From Devosia sp. YR412 (GTDB lineage: Bacteria; Pseudomonadota; Alphaproteobacteria; Rhizobiales; Devosiaceae): 64,000 bases of DNA. The number at the start of each line of letters is the position of its first letter. The first letter of the stretch is position 1. Under the pieces are notes generated by a model. That model searched no databases and was not told the origin of the DNA. It saw only the letters and a program-made list of their open reading frames with translations. This document shows, piece by piece, positions 41,730-52,804 of the stretch. The stretch covers positions 31,469 to 95,468 of the forward strand of contig NZ_FOFL01000008.1 in NCBI RefSeq assembly GCF_900110945.1, written 5' to 3'. Position numbers and translations under genes: made by a program.

Positions 41730-42317
41730 TTACTTGTACTCGATCGTCGCCTTGACGATCTTGTCCGGATTGGCCACGGCGCCATTCTGCTCCTGCGGAC
41801 CTTTCTCAAGGCCATCAACCAGGTCCATGCCGGAAATCACCTTGCCGAAGACGGTATACTGGCCGTCGAGGAAGCTGGCGTCGGCGGTGGTGATGAAGAA
41901 CTGCGAATTGAACGAGTTCGGATCCTGCGAGCGAGCCGCGCCGAGCACGCCGCGCGCGAAAGTCTCGCTGTTGAATTCGGCCTCGACGTCGGGCAGGTCG
42001 GAACCGCCCATGCCAGCGCGGTTGAGGTCAAAGCCCTCGGCGCCGCTCTTGCCATATTGCACGTCGCCGGTCTGGGCCATGAAGCCGTCGATGACACGGT
42101 GGAACACCACGCCATCATAGTTGCCGGCTTCGGTCAGCGCGATGACGCGCTCGACATGCTTGGGCGCCAGCGCCGGCAGCAGTTCGATATCGACCGGGCC
42201 GCTTTCGAGCGTCAGGATCAGGTGCGGCGTGCCGCTCTGGGCAAAGCTTGGGGCGGATGACAGCGCCACGGCGCCGATGACGAGGGCGCCGAACAGGCGA
42301 CGGGTTACAGCGGTCAT
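41730..42317 (-). CDS. Periplasmic peptidyl-prolyl cis-trans isomerase (cyclophilin)
   Basis: 195 residues. The Sec signal peptide (TRRLFGALVIGAVALSSAPSF, cleaved near FAQ-SG) is followed by a cyclophilin domain with FHRVIDGFMAQTGDV, ARSQDPNSFNSQFFIT and DGQYTVFGKVISGMDLVD. It assists folding of exported proteins. Its ATG overlaps the coaD stop (ATGA), so it is co-transcribed with coaD. A cytosolic paralogue follows about 100 bases downstream. Confidence 0.93.
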   Translation of the reverse strand: MTAVTRRLFGALVIGAVALSSAPSFAQSGTPHLILTLESGPVDIELLPALAPKHVERVIALTEAGNYDGVVFHRVIDGFMAQTGDVQYGKSGAEGFDLNRAGMGGSDLPDVEAEFNSETFARGVLGAARSQDPNSFNSQFFITTADASFLDGQYTVFGKVISGMDLVDGLEKGPQEQNGAVANPDKIVKATIEYK

Positions 42318-42808
42318 TTGTTTTTCAGAGCCTTGAGGACGATTTGCGGGACGAAAGCGGCAATGTCGCCGCCCATCTCAGCGATCTGGCGCACCAATGT
42401 GGCCGAGATATGCCGAACCGGCGGGCTGGAGGGCAGGAATACGGTCTGCAGGTCGGGCGCCATCTGCGCATTCATGCCCACCATCTGCATTTCGTAATTG
42501 TAATCAGTGGTATCGCGCAGGCCGCGAATGATCAGCTTGGCGCCATGTTCGCGCGCCGCATTGACCATCAGGCCGGAGAAATCGACAATTCTGAACTCGG
42601 TATCGGTGCGCTTGCCGACCGGGCCCAGCACTTGTTCGAGAATGGCGATGCGGTCTTCATGGGCAAACAGCGGGCTCTTCTTGGTAGCGCTGATGCCGAC
42701 GGCGACCACCAGCGTATCCACCAGCTTGCAGGCGCGCTCGATGACATCGAGATGCCCATTGGTCAGCGGATCGAACGAGCCCGGATAAAACCCCACCAGC
42801 TTGCTCAT
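42314..42808 (-). CDS. coaD: Phosphopantetheine adenylyltransferase
   Basis: 164 residues. GFYPGSFDPLTNGHLDVIERA carries the nucleotidyltransferase T/HxGH motif, and VDFSGLMVNAA, IIRGLRDTTDYNYEMQM and VFLPSSPPVRHISATLVRQIA complete the CoaD fold. It performs the next-to-last step of coenzyme A synthesis. ATG 42808 has GGGAGG about six bases upstream; GTG 42811 is one codon earlier. It lies between gyrA and the secreted cyclophilin. Confidence 0.95.
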   Translation of the reverse strand: MSKLVGFYPGSFDPLTNGHLDVIERACKLVDTLVVAVGISATKKSPLFAHEDRIAILEQVLGPVGKRTDTEFRIVDFSGLMVNAAREHGAKLIIRGLRDTTDYNYEMQMVGMNAQMAPDLQTVFLPSSPPVRHISATLVRQIAEMGGDIAAFVPQIVLKALKNK

Positions 42809-42877
42809 CACGCCCTCCCCTTTGTTGTTGCTAGGGTTTTGTCATGGGCGTGGATTCATGGCAAGGCGCGGAACGAC

Positions 42878-42899
42878 AAGGGGCGCCGAAGCGCCCCTT
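42878..42899 (-). terminator. Hairpin terminator with UUCG loop after gyrA
   Basis: AAGGGGCGC (42878-42886) and GCGCCCCTT (42891-42899) form a perfect nine-base stem. On the minus strand the loop reads TTCG, a stable tetraloop. It lies five bases past the gyrA stop. The U-tract is weak, so termination may be partial. Confidence 0.65.
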
Positions 42900-42903
42900 T
42901 TGC

Positions 42904-45681
<2,778 letters not shown>

Positions 45682-45769
45682 TGGGGTGATTCTTGGTTGT
45701 TTGAGTTACCCCTTATCTAGGCGATTCCGGGGAAAATTGCTAATTTTGCCCCAAGCGCGGCTGTGGAGA

Positions 45770-46994
45770 TCATGCCGGCAGCGGACGAGGACGCTCCATC
45801 TGGCGAAAGCTCGGTAGCAGCAGTGGCATCAGGGCCGCGCAAAGGTAGAGCAGACCTGTCGCTCCCATGGCCACGGCGATGCCCGCACTGTCCACCTGCA
45901 GGCCCGCATAAAGCCCGCCAAATGGCATCAGGCACCAGGTCAGCGCCAACCAGGGCAATGACGCGGCCCACCATCGGCCCCGGAATGCGCTCGAACAGGA
46001 TGGCGCCTATGATCGGGTTGAGAAAGCCTGCCGCGAAGCCGCTGATCGGTAGAATGGTCAGGATCACCGGCAGTGGAAAATTGAGCGCCAGAGTCGCCAT
46101 GGGCAGCGGGCCGGCAAAGAAGAAGCCGGCGATGTAGATGGCGAGGCGCGGCAAACGGTGGCCGATGACGGCGGCAATGGTCGCGCCGACAATCGCGCCG
46201 GCCGAAAAGGCGGCGAGGAAAATGCCGACCCAGGCCACATCCAGCCCGGCAGTTTTGATCCAGACCGGCAGCAGCACGATGGCATAGGCTTGGTCGAACA
46301 GATTGGTGATGGCGATCATGATCACCATCCATTTCAGCACCGGCTCGCTGCTCAACACAGCCCAGCCAGCGGCGAAATCGGCGCGGTAGCTGCTGGCGCC
46401 CTCGCCCTTGGCGACCTGAGCTGCGCTAGCCCGGATGCCAAAGGCGATCACCAGACCCGACAGGCAAAACGCCAGCGCGTTCACCAGCAAGGCGGGGGCC
46501 GGGCCGAGCAATGCGATCAAAACCCCGGCACTGGCGGCCCCGATGGTGCCGGCAATGCGATCGCTGGCGCCCATGACGCCAGTGACCCGCTCCAGCGGCA
46601 TCTCTCCCGCCGCGGCAATGCTGGGCACCAGCGCCTGCTTGGCGGCATCGGACGGCGCCCGCAGTACGCCGATCAGCGCCACCGCCGGCAGCAGGGCCCA
46701 GATAGACAGCCAACCCAGCCAGAACAGCAGCGGTACCAGCGCCACCGCCAGCGTGGACAGAACATCGCTGACGATAGAAATCCGCCGCGCGCCGACGCGG
46801 TCGATCATAGGCCCGGCCAGCGCCTTGGCCAGCACATAGGGCAGCATCTCGGCAAAACCGGCGAGACCGGTCAGCAGCGGGCTACCAGTCGTCGTGAGCA
46901 CCAGCCAGGGAATGGCGATGGTCGAGAGCCGCGTGCCGCCGATGGAAATGACGCTCGCGACAGCCAAAGCGACCAGCGGTGCTTGCCGGGTCAT
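45770..46994 (-). pseudogene. MFS exporter disrupted by a one-base frameshift
   Basis: The first ~345 codons give a typical MFS efflux protein (SIGGTRLSTIAIPWLVL, GPMIDRVGARRISIVSDVLS, then LFDQAYAIVLLPVWI). Near 45947 the frame changes. In the original frame the protein runs on into an Arg/Gly/His-rich, non-membrane tail ending at 45717, while the neighbouring frame continues naturally as ALTWCLMPFGGLYAGL and a last helix pair ending at 45770. Removing one G from GTTGGCG restores a ~407-residue MFS protein. It could be a true pseudogene or a sequencing error. Its start overlaps the arsR stop by ATGA. Confidence 0.8.
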
Positions 46995-47596
46995 GGCGTG
47001 GCCTCGTCCTCGGTGGTACGCGGCGCGGCGTGGAGGATGATCGAGAAGGGCCGCGTGTCCGGTGGCGAGGAGGTTCCCAGGGGCGGCGCCGCTGCCATGG
47101 CGTCGCGCAACAGGTCCTGCAGCTTTTCGACGAGGTCCGTCGCCGCTTTGGCAGTCAGGGGAATGGTGTAGTCGCTGGCCGTGGAGGCCTTGCGCCAGTC
47201 CGGCGTCAGCTCGGCATAGGAATTGAGCGCACCCTGCATCTGCTGCATCTGCCAGTTCAACGCGGCCTGCAGGAAGGCCAGCCCGCTATCGAGCGCCGCG
47301 CCCTCGGCATCCTCGGCGAGATAGGTGGTGGTTTCGTGCCGGGCCCGCCACCAGCGGTCGCGCTGGCTGCCCCTGCCCGCGTCGTCCTCGATAAAGCCAT
47401 GCAGGGCAAGCTGGCGCAGATGATAGCTGGTGGCGCCGGAATTGAGCCCCAGCCGCACCGCAAGCCCGGACGCGGTCGCCGGTCCATCGATGCGCAGCAG
47501 GCCCAGCATGCGCAGCCGGACCGGATGGGCCAGTGCCTTGAGGGCCGTCGGATCGGGGGCGATCGTCTTGACGTCGCGCTGGACAGGATTGGACAT
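46991..47596 (-). CDS. ArsR-family transcriptional regulator
   Basis: 201 residues. An ArsR-type winged helix (~12-90; LKALAHPVRLRMLGLLRIDGPATASGLAVRLGLNSGATSYHLRQLALHGFIEDD) is followed by a C-terminal effector or dimerisation extension of about 110 residues. No metal-binding cysteine motif is present, so it senses something other than a classical metal. The ATG lies 33 bases from a perfect palindrome at 47629-47644. The gene overlaps the MFS gene (46991-46994), so the regulator and exporter form a self-controlled operon. Confidence 0.87.
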   Translation of the reverse strand: MSNPVQRDVKTIAPDPTALKALAHPVRLRMLGLLRIDGPATASGLAVRLGLNSGATSYHLRQLALHGFIEDDAGRGSQRDRWWRARHETTTYLAEDAEGAALDSGLAFLQAALNWQMQQMQGALNSYAELTPDWRKASTASDYTIPLTAKAATDLVEKLQDLLRDAMAAAPPLGTSSPPDTRPFSIILHAAPRTTEDEATP

Positions 47597-47628
47597 GGCA
47601 ACCTCCGCGTTCAGCGAAGGCTACCATC

Positions 47629-47658
47629 GCAAAGATATCTTTGCAAATATCTCTTTGC
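47629..47658. promoter_or_regulatory. Tandem palindromic operator of the arsR-MFS operon
   Basis: GCAAAGATATCTTTGC (47629-47644) is a perfect 16-base palindrome. It is followed, sharing GC, by the near copy GCAAATATCTCTTTGC (47643-47658). Both lie just upstream of the regulator start in the gap to the VOC gene. ArsR-family repressors bind such sites. The assignment to this regulator is by position. Confidence 0.75.
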
Positions 47659-47676
47659 AATTCTTTGGCGCGTTAC

Positions 47677-48063
47677 TCAGCCGATTTCCTGCGCGACTTC
47701 CCAGACATGTCCGGCCGGGTCGGCGAAGGCTGCGGTGCGGCGACCCCAGGGGCGGTCGATGGGGCCATTGAGCAGCGACACGCCCAGGCTCTTGAGCTGC
47801 TCGCAGGTCGCATCCACATCCGTGACCTTGATGGTCAGCATCATGCGCACGCCGGCAGCCGCGGGTGCGACAGGCACCGGCACGACCAGTTCCGGCCCCT
47901 GGGTGGCCTTGAGCAGATTGACGATGATGCCGCCAAATTTGAGGACTTCCGAAGCCTCGTCGGCAAACAGCGATTCCGCTTCAAACACTTTTCGGTAGAA
48001 GGCCTGGGTCGCCTCAATGTCGTCGGCGAATAGGGTGATGACTTCGATCTCATTGAGGGCCAT
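47677..48063 (-). CDS. VOC-superfamily (glyoxalase-fold) protein
   Basis: 128 residues in two beta-alpha-beta-beta-beta modules. EVITLFADDIEATQAFYRKVFEAE opens the first and MMLTIKVTDVDATCEQLKSLGVSLL the second, ending DPAGHVWEVAQEIG. Family members are metal enzymes, such as glyoxalase and dioxygenase relatives, or antibiotic-binding resistance proteins; which this is cannot be told. ATG 48063 has AGGA eight bases upstream. It lies downstream of hxlR on the same strand, with an 87-base gap. Confidence 0.83.
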   Translation of the reverse strand: MALNEIEVITLFADDIEATQAFYRKVFEAESLFADEASEVLKFGGIIVNLLKATQGPELVVPVPVAPAAAGVRMMLTIKVTDVDATCEQLKSLGVSLLNGPIDRPWGRRTAAFADPAGHVWEVAQEIG

Positions 48064-48150
48064 GGGCCGTTCCTTTCGGGTCTGTCGACGATCATAGACG
48101 AGTTGCGCCGGCACCGATCGACAAAGACGGAAAAGAATTATCGGTCACCG

Positions 48151-48555
48151 CTAGGCCGCGCTGTCGAATTCAACCCGCGCCGCGCCGATCGTATTGTGAT
48201 TGGCGCTGGCCCATTGGATCAGATGGCCGAAGGGGACAATGATCGACTCGCCCAATGGGGTCAGGCGATATTCCACCGAAGGCGGCTTGGTATCAAAGAC
48301 GCGGCGACCGACCATGCCGTCGCGCTGCAAATCGCGCAAAGTCTGGGTCAGCATCTTCTGGGAAATGTCCGGCACTTCGCGGCGCAGCTGGTTGAAGCGT
48401 TTCGGCCCCGAGGCCAGCGTCATGACCAGTAGCATGCTCCACTTGTCGGAAATCTTGTCGAGCACGCCGCGCACCGGGCAATCGCCGGCATTGCCGTCCG
48501 GCGCATTGTTCCAGCGCTCCACATAGAGAGCGGCTTCTTCGCTGAGGTTGCGCAT
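48151..48555 (-). CDS. HxlR-family transcriptional regulator
   Basis: 134 residues. The family pattern DCPVRGVLDKISDKWSMLLVMTLASGPKRFNQLRREVPDISQKMLTQTLRDLQRDGMVGR is complete, including the conserved N-terminal Cys in DCPVRG that many HxlR proteins use to sense electrophiles or oxidants. It is divergent from the NmrA-like reductase gene, an arrangement typical of HxlR control of a redox enzyme. The 137-base gap holds a direct repeat that could be its operator. Confidence 0.9.
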   Translation of the reverse strand: MRNLSEEAALYVERWNNAPDGNAGDCPVRGVLDKISDKWSMLLVMTLASGPKRFNQLRREVPDISQKMLTQTLRDLQRDGMVGRRVFDTKPPSVEYRLTPLGESIIVPFGHLIQWASANHNTIGAARVEFDSAA

Positions 48556-48629
48556 GGGTGGTTACTCCTGGGTGCCCTTGAGCGGTGAAAGTGCCCTCTT
48601 TCGCTCTTGGCCGAAGCTCTCTAGATTGC

Positions 48630-48656
48630 ACTCTCCATTCGATACTTACTCTCCAT
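48630..48656. promoter_or_regulatory. Direct repeat between hxlR and nmrA-like gene
   Basis: ACTCTCCAT occurs at 48630-48638 and again at 48648-48656, exactly 18 bases apart. Both lie in the divergent promoter region, 37 bases before the reductase start. The spacing is close to two helical turns, which fits a dimer-binding operator for the HxlR protein. This is inferred. Confidence 0.5.
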
Positions 48657-48692
48657 CGGCATTCGCCACAAGGGGAGGCAAAGGAGAGCAAA

Positions 48693-49571
48693 ATGACGAA
48701 GTTCAAGGATTCGACGCTTCTGGTCACAGGTGCCGGTGGCAATCTCGGTCGCCTCGCCGTGGAAGAACTGCTGGCGCGCGGCGCCACCAAAATCATCGCC
48801 GGCACCCGCGACGTGGCCAAGCTGGCCGATCTTGCCGCCAAGGGCGTTGACGTCCGTCGTCTCGATTTCGACGATGCCGCCAGCGTTGCCGCAGCCTTTG
48901 CCGGCGTCGATCGCGCGCTGATCGTCAGCACGGTCGCTGCCAACCGCACCGAGCAGCAGACCCAGGCCGTCGCGGTCGCCAAAGCGGCCGGCGTCAAGCA
49001 CCTCGTCTATACCTCGGCGCCCAATGCCCGCCCCAATAGCGATGCCGGCGGCATTGCCGACCACTATTGGACCGAGCAGGCCATTGCCGCTTCGGGTCTC
49101 GATTTCACCCTGCTGCGCAATCACATCTATGCCGACATGGCGATCGTCGCCGCCGCTCCGGCGCTGGCCAGCGGCCAGTTGTTCGATGCCACCAATGGTG
49201 GCGGCCGCAACTATGTCACCCGTCTCGACACCGCCCGCACCGCCGCCGGCGCGCTGCTCTCGGCCGAGGGCAAGGAAATTCTTGACGTCACCGGCCCTGC
49301 CCCGGTTACCCAGGAAGCACTCGCCGCGCTGTTCACCAAGCTCACCGGCAAGCCGGTGACCCGGGTAGGCGTCACTGGTGAGCATCTGGGCGGCGGTCTC
49401 GAAGCTGCCGGCGTGCCGAGCTTCATGGCAACGCTGCTGGTGGCCTTCGACCTCGACGCCGCCGCCGGCCACCATGCGATCGTCACCGATGTCGTCGAGC
49501 GCTTCTCGACCCGCAAGCCGGAGACGCTGGAAAGCTTCCTCACCGCCAACAAGGCCGCGCTCGGCGCCTGA
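48693..49571 (+). CDS. NmrA-family NAD(P)-binding protein (quinone-reductase-like)
   Basis: 292 residues. LLVTGAGGNLGRLAVEELLARGA is the Rossmann dinucleotide-binding loop of the atypical SDR NmrA family. HLVYTSAPNARPNSDAG, GIADHYWTEQAIAASGLDFTLLRNHIYADM and TQEALAALFTKLTGKPV follow the QOR2-like pattern. It probably reduces quinones or senses NADPH redox state. ATG 48693 has AAGGAGAG just upstream, which rules out a 36-codon extension. It is divergent from hxlR. Confidence 0.88.
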   Translation: MTKFKDSTLLVTGAGGNLGRLAVEELLARGATKIIAGTRDVAKLADLAAKGVDVRRLDFDDAASVAAAFAGVDRALIVSTVAANRTEQQTQAVAVAKAAGVKHLVYTSAPNARPNSDAGGIADHYWTEQAIAASGLDFTLLRNHIYADMAIVAAAPALASGQLFDATNGGGRNYVTRLDTARTAAGALLSAEGKEILDVTGPAPVTQEALAALFTKLTGKPVTRVGVTGEHLGGGLEAAGVPSFMATLLVAFDLDAAAGHHAIVTDVVERFSTRKPETLESFLTANKAALGA

Positions 49572-49607
49572 TTCTCGGCCGCGACACGCCTTCCACAGCC
49601 TAATCGA

Positions 49608-49638
49608 CAGCAGCGCAGGACAGCTTCCTGCGCTGCTG
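49608..49638 (+). terminator. Perfect hairpin after the NmrA-like gene
   Basis: CAGCAGCGCAGGA (49608-49620) pairs perfectly over 13 bases with TCCTGCGCTGCTG (49626-49638) around CAGCT, 36 bases beyond the stop. There is no U-tract, so it may be a processing or stabilising hairpin rather than a classical terminator. Confidence 0.6.
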
Positions 49639-49699
49639 GACGCTTCCCAAACAAACCCCTACCACTGACCCATCTCAGCCTCTCGCGGAGTCGGGTGCC

Positions 49700-52090
49700 G
49701 TGTCCGTTGCCTCTATCTTCAGCCGTCTCCGGGCGCGCCTCGTGCATGACCGTTCCATCGGCTTTGGCCTCGAACATATCGGGCTGACCACGCTGCGCTT
49801 TCCGCGCGCCGTCGCTGCTGCAGTTCTGGTGTTTTCGGTGTTCTGCTTCACGCAGATCCCCAAGGCCAATGTCGATGGCGACCTGATGCGCATCTATGCC
49901 AATTCCGGCGTGCATTATGATGCCTATGACCAGCTGTCACGCACCTTCGGCACCTTTGAAAACGACATCTACGTCCTGGTCTCCTCGCCGCGCTTGACCG
50001 AGCCGGAAACGCTGGAGCGGATCCGCGAGCTGGCCTTCGACCTCGAACTCAACGAGTTCGCCGTCGGCACCATGTCGCCCTTCACCCTGCGCCGGCCGAG
50101 CGCGCAAGGCGGTTCGGTGCCCGCCGTGCCCGAGGGCATGGATAATTTCGCCGATGTGGCGCGGGCGCTGGCTGACCTTCAGCAGAACGATCCGATGATG
50201 CGCAACCTGATCACGCCCGAACTCGACGGCGTGGTGCTGATCATGTTCCCCAACCAGGAGATGACGCGCGGCGACGGCACCAAGGCGATGATCGCCAGCG
50301 TGCGCGAAACCATCGCCGGTTATGCCGACGACAATATTTCCATCGAACTGACCGGGCCGCCGCTGTGGACCTCGGAAATGCTGAGCGCCGCACTGAACGA
50401 TCAGGTGCAGTTCACCCTCTGGGGCTTCGGTCTCGGCGCCCTGATCGCGCTCTTCGCCCTGCGCTCGCTGCCCGGCGCGCTGCTGGTCGCCGCAACGCCC
50501 TTCCTCGCCGTGATGTGGAGCATGGCCATGGTGCTGCTATGCTTTGGCTCTTTCTCCTTCCTCACCATCATCGTGACGACGCTGGTGCTGGTGATCAGCT
50601 TTGCCGAGTCGATGTTCTTCATCTTCAACTGGCTGGCCTATTGGCGCGACGGCATGGAGCCCAACAAGGCGGTGGATGCGACGGTCAAGCTGGTCGGCCC
50701 GGCCGCGGCGCTGACCATGCTCACCACTTTCGTCAGCTTTGCCTCCCTGGCGCTGACGCCCGGCCGCGGCGTGCAGGAATTCGCCATCTCCGGCGCCATT
50801 GGCACTTTCCTGCTGTTCGTCTGCCTGATGACCTTCCTGCCGCTGATGCTGAAGGCGGCGATCCGGCTCGGCTTCAACGCCCCTAAGCGGTCCAGCCTCG
50901 TGCTCACCGCGCCGCTGCCCTTCGCCTGGCTGATGGCCAGCCGCTTTGGCAGGCAACTCTCGATCATCGCCATCATGATCACCGTACTGCTGCTGGTGCC
51001 CTATGGGCTGATCAGGCCGCAGTTTTCCTTCGAGGATTTCGTCGCCAAGGATTCCGACGCGCTCAGCACCGCCGTCGAGATCGATGATGGCGTCGGTGGC
51101 GTTGCGCCGCTCTATATCCGCGTCCCGCTGGCCGGCCACGATCCCAATCTCGACGACGCCGACTTTGCTACCGTGCAGACCGTGCACCGCATTCTCGAAA
51201 GCCATATCGGGCAGAACAAGGTGATCTCGGCCGCGAGCATCACCAATTACACCGACAATGGTTTTTCGCGCGAAGAGGTGTTTGAATCGGTCGGCCCCTT
51301 CCTGCGCAAACGCTTCGTTACCGATGACGGCACCCAGGCGCTGGTGACCGGCTTCATGCCGACCATCATCGACTCCGACGATCTCAAGCAATTGGTCGAC
51401 GACGTCACCATGGAACTGCAGGCGGCCGGCATCGCGGGCGCCGAGATCGGTGGGCTGCGCGTGCTCACCACGTTCGGCACCGACCAGATCGTCTCGGGCC
51501 TGCATCTCGACCTGACGCTATCGGTGCTGGTCAACATCGCGCTGATCGGCTTTGCCTTCCAGTCCTACCGGGTGGCGCTGGCGTCGGCGGTGCCCAATCT
51601 CTTCCCGGTGCTGGGGACCATGGCGTGGCTCTATTTCACTGGCCAGGGCCTGCAACTGACCACGGTCATTGCCCTGACCATCGCCTTTGGCATTGCCGTC
51701 GACGATACGGTGCATTTCCTGTCGCATTATCTGCATTCGCGCCGCGAAGAGGGCCGCTCGCATCTGGAGGCGATCCAGCACACGCTGGATCGCATCGGCG
51801 GCGCCATCGTCGGCACCACGCTGATCCTTTGCGCGGGCGTCATCATCGTCACCTTCTCCGACCTGCCTCAGGTGGCTTTGTTCGGCACGCTGTTCATTTC
51901 GACGCTCGGCTTTGCGCTGATTGGCGACCTGTTCATTCTCCCCGCTTTGCTGGTGGCCGGTGGCAAGTTCTTCCACCCGCTGGGCCGCATCAAGGTGGCG
52001 ACGGCCGACCATGATGCGACGCCGGATGACCCCACCGGTGACACCATTACCGGCGAAGGTGGCACCGAGGGACATACGAGCCCAGCCTGA
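49700..52090 (+). CDS. MMPL/RND-superfamily exporter
   Basis: 796 residues. It has the MMPL plan: one N-terminal helix (~36-54), a large periplasmic loop, five helices (~230-400), a second single helix, a second loop, then five more helices (~600-740). QFTLWGFGLGALIALFALRSLPGALLV, AAALTMLTTFVSFASLALTPGRG and FGIAVDDTVHFLSHYLHSRREEG are conserved, the last holding the proton-relay Asp pair. It probably exports lipids or hydrophobic compounds. The start is GTG 49700. No membrane-fusion or outer-membrane partner is nearby, so it is likely self-sufficient. Confidence 0.85.
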   Translation: MSVASIFSRLRARLVHDRSIGFGLEHIGLTTLRFPRAVAAAVLVFSVFCFTQIPKANVDGDLMRIYANSGVHYDAYDQLSRTFGTFENDIYVLVSSPRLTEPETLERIRELAFDLELNEFAVGTMSPFTLRRPSAQGGSVPAVPEGMDNFADVARALADLQQNDPMMRNLITPELDGVVLIMFPNQEMTRGDGTKAMIASVRETIAGYADDNISIELTGPPLWTSEMLSAALNDQVQFTLWGFGLGALIALFALRSLPGALLVAATPFLAVMWSMAMVLLCFGSFSFLTIIVTTLVLVISFAESMFFIFNWLAYWRDGMEPNKAVDATVKLVGPAAALTMLTTFVSFASLALTPGRGVQEFAISGAIGTFLLFVCLMTFLPLMLKAAIRLGFNAPKRSSLVLTAPLPFAWLMASRFGRQLSIIAIMITVLLLVPYGLIRPQFSFEDFVAKDSDALSTAVEIDDGVGGVAPLYIRVPLAGHDPNLDDADFATVQTVHRILESHIGQNKVISAASITNYTDNGFSREEVFESVGPFLRKRFVTDDGTQALVTGFMPTIIDSDDLKQLVDDVTMELQAAGIAGAEIGGLRVLTTFGTDQIVSGLHLDLTLSVLVNIALIGFAFQSYRVALASAVPNLFPVLGTMAWLYFTGQGLQLTTVIALTIAFGIAVDDTVHFLSHYLHSRREEGRSHLEAIQHTLDRIGGAIVGTTLILCAGVIIVTFSDLPQVALFGTLFISTLGFALIGDLFILPALLVAGGKFFHPLGRIKVATADHDATPDDPTGDTITGEGGTEGHTSPA

Positions 52091-52179
52091 CCTGCGCTTG
52101 CGGGAAAAAGCCACGGCGGATTAGATGTTGGCGGGCCGATTCGACGTCTGGCCGAAGAGTTTGGCTGGAGGCCGATGCG

Positions 52180-52710
52180 ATGAGCTTTTCGACGATTGTG
52201 GCACGCGGTCTGGTTGCCCTTGGCGTTGTTGCAGCTGGCGCTGTCACGGCCCTGCCCGCCTTCGCCGCACCGGCCGATGTGGCGCTGATCCAGTCCTATA
52301 TTGGCGAGTGGCGCGGCCGTGGCGTGCTGATCGGCGCCAATACCGAAACCGTAGTCTGCCGCATGAGCGTCACCCAGGGCAACGGCGACAAGGTCAATTA
52401 CAGCGGCCGTTGCTCGCTGGCCGGTACGCAGCTCTCAGTTGCCGGCACCATGGCCTATGTCGAGGAAAATCGCCGCTTCGAGGCAGCCATGAGCTCCAAT
52501 GCCACCTTCACCGGCCTTGCCGTCGGCCAGAAGCGCGGCAATGGCCTGGTGTTCAACCTGCGCGAGCGCGACGAGGATGAAGAGGGCAAGGACCTCAACA
52601 TCACCGCCCAGATCAATCTGCGCCCCGAAACCATCGATGTGACCTTTTCGGTGGTTTATGTCGAAAACGGCGACAGCCTGCGCGCCGAAGTGCCCTTTAC
52701 CCGGCAATAA
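52180..52710 (+). CDS. Secreted hypothetical protein
   Basis: 176 residues. A signal peptide (VARGLVALGVVAAGAVTALPAFA, cut near AFA-AP) is followed by a beta-rich domain (LIQSYIGEWRGRGVLIGANTETVVCRM ... YSGRCSLAGTQLSVAGTMAYVEENRRFEA). Its two cysteines may form a disulfide. It looks like a calycin-type or lipid-binding periplasmic barrel, but I cannot name a family. ATG 52180 has GGAGG about ten bases upstream. It follows the MMPL exporter by about 90 bases and may be its partner. Confidence 0.75.
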   Translation: MSFSTIVARGLVALGVVAAGAVTALPAFAAPADVALIQSYIGEWRGRGVLIGANTETVVCRMSVTQGNGDKVNYSGRCSLAGTQLSVAGTMAYVEENRRFEAAMSSNATFTGLAVGQKRGNGLVFNLRERDEDEEGKDLNITAQINLRPETIDVTFSVVYVENGDSLRAEVPFTRQ

Positions 52711-52804
52711 TTGGCGAGCTTTTTCTTTTTAATGCCAGCAGCTTGCGGCTGACAAAGTGTTAACCACCGGGCGCTAGGTTCCTTCCACTATCGGGAACGC
52801 GTCA

